A stretch of 40,467 bases of DNA from an uncultured Azospirillum sp. GTDB taxonomy: Bacteria; Pseudomonadota; Alphaproteobacteria; RF32; CAG-239. This document shows, piece after piece, positions 33,626-40,467 of this stretch. The notes beneath the pieces were generated by a model that was given only the letters and a program-made list of their open reading frames with translations, ran no database searches and had not been told where the DNA came from. The stretch covers positions 1 through 40,467 of the forward strand of contig UQMA01000012.1 in assembly GCA_900542055.1 (NCBI GenBank). The letters are read 5' to 3'. Made by a program: the position numbers and the translations under genes. Position 1 is the stretch's first letter, and the number at the start of each line of letters is the position of its first letter.

Positions 33626-34285
33626 ATGAAAAGTAACTATTTTTTGTTTTTGGTGTTTTTTTGTGGACTATTGCTCGGAAATGCTCCGGCGGCGGCAAAT
33701 GGACTGTCGGTTGCAGAGGCCGAATCTTTTGCTGTGGAGCAGGGAAATAACCTGCTGTCGTTTTTTGCTGAAAAAGATATTCGGACAAAATATCAAAAAT
33801 TGGATAATCTTTTCTTGAATTATATTGATTTGGATTACATTTCACGTTTTGTTGTCGGTAAATATTGGCGTCAGATGACGTCAGAGCAACAAGCAAAGTA
33901 CGGACAGTTGTTCAAAAGATATGCCATCAGCGTGTATAAAGGTTTTCCGCTTTCTTTTGAAAACAGGCTGAGCTTTGAAGTGACAGGCTCTCGTAAAGAA
34001 GGCGAGAATGCTTTTGTGACGGTTGACATTGCATACACTTCCCAAAATGGACAGGCAACGCATTTTTCGGTTGAATTTCGCATGCACAAAAATAAAGGCA
34101 AAATTATGCTTACGGATATAAAAATAGGTGAAAGTTCTTTGATACTGTCATACCGAAATAAATTTTATCAAATGATAAAATCGGCGGAAGATATGGAGTG
34201 GTTTTTGGAAGATTTTGAGCTTACGACCGTTTCTGCCGAAAAAGCTTATGCTTTGCCTGAAGAAGATGAAAAATGGAAAGAATGA
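33626..34285 (+). CDS. mlaC: MlaC-like phospholipid shuttle protein
   Basis: A 219-residue periplasmic protein. The signal peptide (FLFLVFFCGLLLGNAPAAA) is followed by the MlaC/Ttg2D fold: NLFLNYIDLDYISRFVVGKYWRQMTSEQQAKYGQLFKRY and, later, KIMLTDIKIGESSLILSYRNKFYQMI. MlaC carries phospholipid between the outer-membrane MlaA complex and the inner-membrane MlaFEDB pump. The usual mlaD/E/F partners are not adjacent. AAGG precedes the start. The coding style (AAA lysine) is native, marking the left edge of the foreign-looking segment that follows. Confidence 0.85.
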   Translation: MKSNYFLFLVFFCGLLLGNAPAAANGLSVAEAESFAVEQGNNLLSFFAEKDIRTKYQKLDNLFLNYIDLDYISRFVVGKYWRQMTSEQQAKYGQLFKRYAISVYKGFPLSFENRLSFEVTGSRKEGENAFVTVDIAYTSQNGQATHFSVEFRMHKNKGKIMLTDIKIGESSLILSYRNKFYQMIKSAEDMEWFLEDFELTTVSAEKAYALPEEDEKWKE

Positions 34286-34613
34286 AATTTTAGCTCAAAT
34301 CTAATTTATGGACAAAACAGTAGTATCAATAAAAAAGTTTATCCATTGATAATTATAGATATTAATCGAAAAAATATTTTTTTAGAGAAAATTTTTTTAT
34401 AATTTTCTGCAAAAAAAACTGTTGATATTAAAAAACGTTTATGCTACATTATCCTTACAAACAATTATTATATTCAATTAAAGACGCAATTTTTAGAAAA
34501 ACCTTTTTCATTTTTTTTAGGATGGAAGAGTTAGTAAAGGATTAAAATTAGAGTATATATGGTTGTTTGCTATATAAATAATAAGAATAATAACAATAAA
34601 AATAATATAGACT
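34286..34613. other. AT-rich leader region before the Bacteroidetes-like genes
   Basis: No gene is visible in these 328 bp. The sequence is extremely AT-rich. A sigma70-like element (TTGATA 34422-34427, 17 bp, TACATT 34445-34450) is present. The last 40 bp before the start codon are nearly all A and T without a Shine-Dalgarno, as in Bacteroidetes leaders. Confidence 0.6.
34422..34450 (+). promoter_or_regulatory. Candidate promoter of the Bacteroidetes-like lipoprotein gene
   Basis: TTGATA and TACATT are separated by 17 bp. The same bases partly resemble a Bacteroidetes promoter (TTG, then TATCCTTA against TAnnTTTG). The leader would be about 160 nt. Confidence 0.35.
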
Positions 34614-36842
34614 ATGGCAACAATGACAGCAGTTAAGAACTTTGTGAAGATGGTAGTAGCAATGTTCGTAATTTTAGTTTCTTCAGTAGCAATCGTTTCT
34701 TGCGACCAGACTGATGATGTCATCAACTACAGCATGAAACCAGTTAATAACGGTGGTACAACAACAGACGTAACTACCACTATTACACGTGAAGGCGACT
34801 ATGGTAAGATCGTTGCTGAGCGCACAGTTAATGGCGTTAAGCAGGATACTACCGTTACCGTATATCTCGGTAAGGTTGAGTTCAACGTATCAGCAAATGA
34901 TACAGTTGTTGTAGCTAACAATTCTGTTAGCCACAACAGTTTCAACCTTGCTTCTGCAAGCGTTGACAATTACGAGACTGACGGTGTGTTCTACACAAAG
35001 TCAACTCGCAATTTCACCGATACTTATGATAAGTATACCAAGACTGGTTCTATCAGCTACTTGGACGCTTATACATATGTATGGGGCAAGCGTTGTGATT
35101 TTCCAAAGGCTAACGGCAACGTTATCTGGAAGAACGTAGCAACCAGCGACGCAGGTACCAAGAAGGCATATAACTACACTCTTTGCACTTCTACCTATGA
35201 AGTTTCTTTCATGGGCAGCAAGCAGAGCGAAGAGCTTGGCTATTACACTCTTGCTACCAATGCAGAGGACAAGTTGATCTCAACCGTTAAGACTAACGAA
35301 GGTTTTGAGGTTTTGACTTACGATGAGAATGGCAATCCTGCCACAGAGAAATCTTGGATTGAGGTTACTCGCACATACAGCGTTTCTGGCGCTGTTGTTA
35401 GCAAGTACGAGGTTGTTTTGAATTCTTCTGTTGTGGCTCCGGCTTACGACATCAAGGTTCTTCCTAGCTTCGATCTCAATCAGGTAGGTGCTAACCTGTC
35501 TGAGGAAACTCACGCAGGTTCTCGCGTTGAAGGTAACTTCACTATCAACCAGCATGTACAGACTTATACAGTAGGCAACGACAAGTTCACAAAGAGCTTT
35601 GTTCTTACTCATGAGACTGCAACTTGGGCAGATAGCAAGAACAGCTTCGAAATGCCTAAGGCTTGCTTCGAAGGTATTAACGACCGTGGTTACACAATGT
35701 CGGCTATGTCTTCAACCGAAGAATATAACCGTCAGCTCAATGTTCACAGCATTGCAGCAACATTCGCTAACAAGCCTGTTGCAGCAAAGGCTGAAACAGA
35801 GATTCGCGTTATGGTAACTAAGGATGAGCTTATCAGCAGCACAATCACAGGTGAAGGTTTTGACTATGTAAATGAGAACACCTCAAATGCATGGATTGAA
35901 ATTACTGAAATCTGGAGTGTTTCTGGTAAGAAGACTTACAAAAAGTCTGTTAACCTTTATAACAACATTACTGCTCCTGCAGCAATCGTTAAAATCGTTG
36001 ACAACTTTACACTGAATCAGGTTTCTGCAGCTCTTGGTGAGGAAACTTTGGTTAATACTCGCACTGTAGGTGAGTTCACTGTTAAGACATTTAACCGTGA
36101 GTATTCTGTTGGCAACGACAAGTTTACCCGCGTATTTGTTCTCTCTTATGAAAAGGCTTATCACAATCCTACAAAGCACAATATGCTTTACAAGGAGTAT
36201 GAGGCAGTTTCTGACAACGGTTTCAACACCGCTGCAATGAGCGACAAGGTGTCTGAGGGTGTTAACTACAACCGCATGGGCTACAACCACACCATGAGCG
36301 CAAGCTTTAATGGTCACGGTGCTCAGGCAGTTGCATCTGCAGAACTCTGGAAGAAGGCTAAGGAAGAGCGTGAAACTCCTACTTGGCTTGGTGCTCCTGT
36401 TAGCGCAAAGTACACTCGCGTTCAGAAGGCTACTGGTGATAAGTTCATGGATATGATCGTGTTTACTTACGAGAATGGTGTTGTTATGGCTCCTAACGGT
36501 AAGGTTGACATGAATCTCATCTATGCTTTTGACGCAGCTACAGCTTCTAAGCAGGGTGTTGAGCGTTGCGCTAGAAAAGCTTCTTACAGTGGCGTATGGA
36601 CAGGTAGCAAGTGGGCTCCTGCAAAGATTATCGTGTCTTCAGGCCGTTGGATCTATGCAGGCGTTAACGCTGCTTGGGATCACACTGTAATGGAGAACAA
36701 TGCTATAATTTTGGGCATTGGTAAGGATGTTACTCCTACTCCTAAGGCTCAGAGCTATAAGATTGAGGGTAACAAAATTACCATCAGCTACGCCGTTAAC
36801 AACGGTAAGACAACTGCTGATACTTCATTGAGCTTGCGTTAA
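34614..36842 (+). CDS. Bacteroidetes-like surface lipoprotein with two ~180-residue repeats
   Basis: A 742-residue secreted protein of unknown function. The signal peptide ends VAIVSC with lipid attachment expected at C30, and acidic residues soon after (DQTDD) resemble the Bacteroidetes surface-export signal. Two long repeats are visible, about 220-400 and 404-580, sharing SWIEVTRTYSVSG/AWIEITEIWSVSG, FDLNQVGANLSEET/FTLNQVSAALGEET and YTVGNDKFTKSFVLTHE/YSVGNDKFTRVFVLSYE. An earlier, weaker unit may cover 75-215. The C-terminal part (about 585-742) differs. Lysine is mostly AAG and no Shine-Dalgarno is present, unlike neighbouring genes. The repeats look beta-rich and adhesin-like, but no known domain was recognised. 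Confidence 0.85.
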   Translation: MATMTAVKNFVKMVVAMFVILVSSVAIVSCDQTDDVINYSMKPVNNGGTTTDVTTTITREGDYGKIVAERTVNGVKQDTTVTVYLGKVEFNVSANDTVVVANNSVSHNSFNLASASVDNYETDGVFYTKSTRNFTDTYDKYTKTGSISYLDAYTYVWGKRCDFPKANGNVIWKNVATSDAGTKKAYNYTLCTSTYEVSFMGSKQSEELGYYTLATNAEDKLISTVKTNEGFEVLTYDENGNPATEKSWIEVTRTYSVSGAVVSKYEVVLNSSVVAPAYDIKVLPSFDLNQVGANLSEETHAGSRVEGNFTINQHVQTYTVGNDKFTKSFVLTHETATWADSKNSFEMPKACFEGINDRGYTMSAMSSTEEYNRQLNVHSIAATFANKPVAAKAETEIRVMVTKDELISSTITGEGFDYVNENTSNAWIEITEIWSVSGKKTYKKSVNLYNNITAPAAIVKIVDNFTLNQVSAALGEETLVNTRTVGEFTVKTFNREYSVGNDKFTRVFVLSYEKAYHNPTKHNMLYKEYEAVSDNGFNTAAMSDKVSEGVNYNRMGYNHTMSASFNGHGAQAVASAELWKKAKEERETPTWLGAPVSAKYTRVQKATGDKFMDMIVFTYENGVVMAPNGKVDMNLIYAFDAATASKQGVERCARKASYSGVWTGSKWAPAKIIVSSGRWIYAGVNAAWDHTVMENNAIILGIGKDVTPTPKAQSYKIEGNKITISYAVNNGKTTADTSLSLR

Positions 36843-36936
36843 TTTATTTTAGCGTTTGAGTTCTTTGTTTTTTAGCAGAATCCATATATCGAAACGCCCT
36901 TTGCGACGGAGTAGTTAATTCTTTTTTTATTTCTTT

Positions 36937-36972
36937 CCTCTCCGGTGTGCTTTGCACCCGGTGAGGATTTTT
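36937..36972 (+). terminator. Terminator after the repeat lipoprotein gene
   Basis: CCTCTCCGGTGTGC and GCACCCGGTGAGG form a strong stem with a TTT loop, one bulge and one mismatch, followed by ATTTTT. It ends 25 bp before the next start codon. Confidence 0.7.
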
Positions 36973-36997
36973 ACCAACTTCTAAAATTCAAAAAATT

Positions 36998-37771
36998 ATG
37001 AAAAATTTTGTAAAAAATATCGTGTGTGCAGTTATCGTAGTAGTGGCTAACGTTTTCAGTGCAAACGCACAGGAAAGACAAATTGCTGCAGCAAATCAAG
37101 TGACCTCGTACAACGCCGAGTACATAGAACAGCTTGGCGGAATGCGTCACGATGAACTAGTTATGGTCCTTCCAGACAGCTCAGTTGTTTGGAAGGCAGA
37201 GACTATCGATGGTTTTAACCTCGGTGGTAAGGTCGGCGGCGGTTTTGATACCGGTTCTGGCAATAGTGTTGTCGGCTACAACTTCAGTGTTGTACTTGGT
37301 TATAGCACGAAGAAAGTTGACTGGGATGTAACCGCTGGTTATTCTCAGATTGCAGACGGCAATGGAAAGTGCTACGGCGCTTTCAATGCCTTTTTCGAGC
37401 CTAGCTTAGCAGTAGCTAAGTGGGGTAAGAATAAACTTGAGACCAACAAATTCTATGTAGGTCTTAAGGCAGGTGTTCAAGAAGCACGTAATGACAGCCA
37501 GTTCAACTTTGAGGATGATAAAATCAAGGTTGACGGCACCTCTGTACCAACCAGCATGGGTTTCGCCTATGGTGTAAAGATTGGTTATGAGCATCGTCAG
37601 TTTATGGGCGCTGTTCGCTGGGGCATCGAGCTTTCAGCTCACACATATGACGTTAAGCACAACTTCAAGGTAAACGGTGAAGATGTAAAATCTAACAAAG
37701 ATCAGAGATTCTTTGTTGGAGCTACGTTCTATGTAAAAGGTCTTTTCCACAAGAAGGCAAAGAACTACTAG
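36998..37771 (+). CDS. Bacteroidetes-like outer-membrane beta-barrel protein
   Basis: A 257-residue protein. The signal peptide (NIVCAVIVVVANVFSANA) is followed by a short linker and strands alternating in aromatic and glycine residues: GFNLGGKVGGGFDTGSG, YNFSVVLGYSTKK, KFYVGLKAGVQ, FAYGVKIGYEH, ending RFFVGATFYVKG. This is the pattern of small 8- to 10-strand barrels common in Bacteroidetes. The function is unknown. The first residues (KNFVK) resemble those of the preceding lipoprotein. It starts without a Shine-Dalgarno after an A-rich leader and prefers AAG lysine codons, so it shares the foreign signature. It ends at a strong terminator. Confidence 0.8.
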   Translation: MKNFVKNIVCAVIVVVANVFSANAQERQIAAANQVTSYNAEYIEQLGGMRHDELVMVLPDSSVVWKAETIDGFNLGGKVGGGFDTGSGNSVVGYNFSVVLGYSTKKVDWDVTAGYSQIADGNGKCYGAFNAFFEPSLAVAKWGKNKLETNKFYVGLKAGVQEARNDSQFNFEDDKIKVDGTSVPTSMGFAYGVKIGYEHRQFMGAVRWGIELSAHTYDVKHNFKVNGEDVKSNKDQRFFVGATFYVKGLFHKKAKNY

Positions 37772-37797
37772 TTAATGAATCTCTACAATATATTTTC

Positions 37798-37827
37798 AGG
37801 AGTCCGTTTTTCGGACTCCTTTTTTTG
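37798..37827 (+). terminator. Terminator after the beta-barrel gene
   Basis: A perfect 9-bp stem AGGAGTCCG/CGGACTCCT has a TTTTT loop and is followed by eight T residues. It marks the right edge of the foreign-looking segment. Confidence 0.92.
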
Positions 37828-37971
37828 TGCGTAATTTTATTTCAGATATGTAAAAAATTTAAAAGTTAAAATTGTAGAAAATTTTGTCTAATTAAAATTG
37901 ACAATAATTTGAAAATATGCAAAAGTTAAATATGCAAAATAATTATTAGTGTCTTATTAAAAATAAATTTT

Positions 37972-39324
37972 ATGGAAAAAACATGTTATCAGGAACTTGC
38001 CGAAAAAATCATTAACGGCAAAAGTCCAAAAATGTTCTGCTCTTTGTTGCAGGAAGAATATCCAAAGTTTGCTTTGCGCGGACATTCAATGCAAGAGTTT
38101 GACGCATGGATGCATATCATTTATGCGGTTTATGAGTTGATTATGGAATATCCGGAACTTGGTTTGAACGAGATTAAAAAAATTGCTCGCAAGAATCTGA
38201 AGTTTGACGTTCCTTGTTATCGTTTAACTGAAAAAGAGCGTGATTTGATTTATCAGGCTGAACGTTTCGGAGCCGGAGGAAGAGGAAAACTTTTTGGTTA
38301 TACCGACAAGTCCGGCAATAAGAATGTTGTTGCGTATCCTTGTATGCATATTCCGTGTCAGGAAGGCGGACGCAAGGATATTTTTGTTGTGTTTTCCGGT
38401 CATCCTGAAAGCGCCGCTGTTGCAGCACAGGCTTTGTACGGATATGTCAAACAACATCGTCAATTGCCTTACGGCATTATGTTTTTGGGGCTTTGCGACA
38501 ATCAGGAAATGACAGATTTCAGCGATAAGTTCAAATTGCGCAAGCAATCGGAATATCGCATGTATTTGCGTCAAATGTTGGCTTTGGGTGTTCCTAAGGA
38601 ATTGCTGGCAAAGCTGCTCATGCGCCCTAATGACACTTCTACCGCTGACAATATTCAGTTGATTGCCGATACTTTACGCCGATATGATGTGCATAATGCA
38701 AACTTAATCTGTGTAACTTATCCGGTTTATCAGATGAGGGTGGCGACTGAAGTGCCGTTTGGATTGAAAAATTTGGGCGTTTGTGATGCTTGGGTGCGAA
38801 TAGCTTCTATTCCGGTAAAGCCGACAAAACATGCTGTTGAAATGATGGATTCTTTGTCTTCTTTTGTAGAACGCAAGTTTTCATACGATATGGCAGAGTT
38901 TCAGCTGGCTGACCTTTCAATCGGCAACTGTGTCGCGCATTTGTTCAGAGAACAGGGCAAAGCACGTTTTGCGTTGCCATGGTGTCAGGTAGGAGAGTAT
39001 CCTGAAAAGTTTAAGCCGTTGTTGCCTTTGTTTTTGGCTTATTCATATCCTAATGTGGCTTATGAATTGGCAAAAACAGACGATGTTGTGGCTTCGGTGT
39101 TGAAAATTATCCGCACGTTGATGCTCGATGTTTATGACATCGGCATTTCCGGTAAGATGCAAGATCAACAAATGCTCGAAAACACACGTATGTTCGGAGC
39201 AATGATGGTAACCAAACATTTGGTCACTCCGGAAGTTTTGGATAAAGGCTGTCGAATGAGTTGTGATGAATGGCTTGATCGTCTGTCTGAATTCTATGAT
39301 GCTTTGGAGTGGTCTAAAAACTGA
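37972..39324 (+). CDS. DUF218/YdcF-like protein, function unknown
   Basis: A 450-residue protein without a signal peptide or membrane helices. The central third resembles the DUF218 (YdcF) fold: a strand-turn GIMFLGLCDNQEM, then SEYRMYLRQMLALGVPKELLAKLLMRPNDTSTADNIQLIADTL, then NLICVTYPVYQMRVATEV, matching the family's nucleotide-like pocket elements. The N-terminal 130 residues and C-terminal 150 are not recognised, and this protein is longer than usual DUF218 members. No ribosome site is visible. AAA and AAG are mixed, so it looks native rather than part of the preceding segment. It is convergent with pepA. Confidence 0.7.
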   Translation: MEKTCYQELAEKIINGKSPKMFCSLLQEEYPKFALRGHSMQEFDAWMHIIYAVYELIMEYPELGLNEIKKIARKNLKFDVPCYRLTEKERDLIYQAERFGAGGRGKLFGYTDKSGNKNVVAYPCMHIPCQEGGRKDIFVVFSGHPESAAVAAQALYGYVKQHRQLPYGIMFLGLCDNQEMTDFSDKFKLRKQSEYRMYLRQMLALGVPKELLAKLLMRPNDTSTADNIQLIADTLRRYDVHNANLICVTYPVYQMRVATEVPFGLKNLGVCDAWVRIASIPVKPTKHAVEMMDSLSSFVERKFSYDMAEFQLADLSIGNCVAHLFREQGKARFALPWCQVGEYPEKFKPLLPLFLAYSYPNVAYELAKTDDVVASVLKIIRTLMLDVYDIGISGKMQDQQMLENTRMFGAMMVTKHLVTPEVLDKGCRMSCDEWLDRLSEFYDALEWSKN

Positions 39325-39332
39325 AAAACAAA

Positions 39333-39363
39333 AAAAGCGGTTTCTGTGAGAAACCGCTTTTTT
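39333..39363. terminator. Bidirectional terminator before pepA end
   Basis: Stem AAAAGCGGTTTC/GAAACCGCTTTT with TGTGA loop is flanked by A and T runs. It serves both convergent genes. Confidence 0.9.
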
Positions 39364-39372
39364 TGTTATATT

Positions 39373-40467
39373 TTACCAACATTTGATTAGTTTTGTTAAT
39401 AAGCGCACGCCAAAACCGGTTGCGCCTTTCGGGGTAAGCGGATGACCTTTGTCATCGCGGTCGACACCGGCAATGTCCAAATGTGCCCAATTGTTTTCGG
39501 ATTTAATAAAACGCTGCAGAAAACAAGCGGCTGTAATTCCGCCGGCGTTGGCCGGTCCGCAGTTTTTTATATCCGCAATATCAGAATTAATGAGTTTGTC
39601 ATATTCTTTTGTAACCGGTAAACGCCACAATTTTTCACCACTGAGAAGACCTTGGGCGTATAAGTCATCAGCCAGTTTATCGGTATTGCTGAATAATCCT
39701 GCATATTCAAAACCGAACGTGCGCATTGTCGCTCCGGTCAAAGTGGCAATATCAATAATATTTTTGGCATTGTAATTTTCCTGCAAATACCATAAACAGT
39801 CTCCCAAAACCAAACGTCCTTCAGCATCAGTGTTGATAATTTCAACAGTTTGTCCGGACATTGATGTAACAATATCTCCGGGGCGTGTCGCGTGTCCTGA
39901 AGGCATATTTTCAACCAGACCGACAACGCCGACAATATTTTGTTTGATTTTGCAAAGAGCAGCGGCTTTAAGAGTTGAAACAACAACAGCAGCGCCGGTC
40001 ATATCGCCTTTCATATCTCCCATACCGGAAGCAGGTTTGAGTGAAATACCGCCGGAATCAAAAGTTACGCCTTTGCCGACAAGTCCGAATTGCCATTCTT
40101 TTGATTTTGTATCGCCGTTCCAGCTGATTACGGCAACCCGAGGCTTGTTGTGTGAACCTTGCGCGACAGACAACAGCATATTCATATTGAGGGCAGACAG
40201 ATCTTTTTCTTCCAGAATATTAACTTTAAGCCCCAAATATTCTAATCTCTTGATGTCTGCTGCAAAAACTTCCGGCGTAAGATAGTTTGCCGGTTCATTG
40301 CACAAATCACGGGCATAACGTACCGCGTTGGCAACTGATGCAAAATTATGATAGTCTTTGCTGTCTAATTTTCCATCGGGAGCAAAAAATTCGATTTTTT
40401 CAAGCATCGGATATTCTTCGGCGCTTTTTTGGGTGAAATATTTATCAAAACGATAGCTGCCGATTTC
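39373..40467 (-). CDS. pepA: Leucyl aminopeptidase, M17 family (C-terminal part, cut by window edge)
   Basis: 364 residues of a cytosolic M17 aminopeptidase; the reading frame stays open to the right edge, so the N-terminal domain is missing from this window. Visible are the linker GSYRFDKYF, NEPANYLTPEVFA, the metal-binding GKGVTFDSGGISLKP with its lysine and aspartate, and the family signature NTDAEGRLVLGD. It removes N-terminal amino acids using two metal ions and forms hexamers in known relatives. The methionine at 40407 is internal, not the start. Confidence 0.95.
   Translation of the reverse strand, partial: EIGSYRFDKYFTQKSAEEYPMLEKIEFFAPDGKLDSKDYHNFASVANAVRYARDLCNEPANYLTPEVFAADIKRLEYLGLKVNILEEKDLSALNMNMLLSVAQGSHNKPRVAVISWNGDTKSKEWQFGLVGKGVTFDSGGISLKPASGMGDMKGDMTGAAVVVSTLKAAALCKIKQNIVGVVGLVENMPSGHATRPGDIVTSMSGQTVEIINTDAEGRLVLGDCLWYLQENYNAKNIIDIATLTGATMRTFGFEYAGLFSNTDKLADDLYAQGLLSGEKLWRLPVTKEYDKLINSDIADIKNCGPANAGGITAACFLQRFIKSENNWAHLDIAGVDRDDKGHPLTPKGATGFGVRLLTKLIKCW

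Noticed and set aside
1..40467. CRISPR array, prophage genes, transposases or rRNA
   Set aside because: No regularly spaced direct repeats with unique spacers, no phage structural or integrase genes, no transposase and no rRNA were seen.

Overview
The window looks like one stretch of an AT-rich alphaproteobacterial chromosome. The evidence is an RNase E with a long charged insertion in its S1 domain, an hflK-hflC-degP operon, an AapJ-type amino-acid binding protein, a y4mF-type HipB and Shine-Dalgarno-led genes rich in AAA and AAT codons. A host-associated (gut) lineage is plausible, but that is inference. Most of the window is housekeeping, interrupted by several accessory segments.

Positions 1-2102: a hipBA toxin-antitoxin module lies between two nearly identical 95-bp direct repeats. 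The right-hand repeat abuts the 3' end of a tRNA-Leu(CAG) gene. Three operator-like sites spaced exactly 50 bp apart surround the hipBA promoter. Positions 2203-8020: a secreted protein of unknown function, a palindrome-rich gap, a complete arginine-agmatine system resembling chlamydial AaxABC (antiporter, pyruvoyl-dependent arginine decarboxylase, OprB-like porin), and a secreted Cys/His peptidase-like protein.

Positions 8177-11897: a lipoprotein with a retropepsin-like motif, an inactive-transglutaminase/7TM protein and a RimK-like ATP-grasp ligase form a tight operon, followed by a cyclophilin. Positions 11957-13600: membrane proteins, including two tiny tandem single-pass proteins behind a strong promoter, a gene-poor stretch and tRNA-Pro(GGG). 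Positions 13630-18519 (minus strand): the operon hflK-hflC-degP-holC-vanX-like-membrane protein. Positions 18621-23461: mrp, then rne with an overlapping M48/BepA-like protease, preceded by two candidate small ORFs.

Positions 23930-34285: an amiC-type amidase, PBP1A, prfB with its programmed frameshift, a large AsmA/YhdP-like protein, a HAD-like protein with an unusual DxH motif, an orphan AapJ-like binding protein and an mlaC-like gene. Envelope building and lipid transport are therefore heavily represented.

Positions 34286-37830: two secreted-protein genes look like Bacteroidetes DNA. They favour AAG for lysine, lack Shine-Dalgarno sequences, and encode a repeat-containing lipoprotein and a beta-barrel protein. 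This is either a recent inter-phylum transfer or an assembly chimera. Positions 37972-40467: a DUF218-like protein and the C-terminal part of leucyl aminopeptidase, which runs off the right edge.
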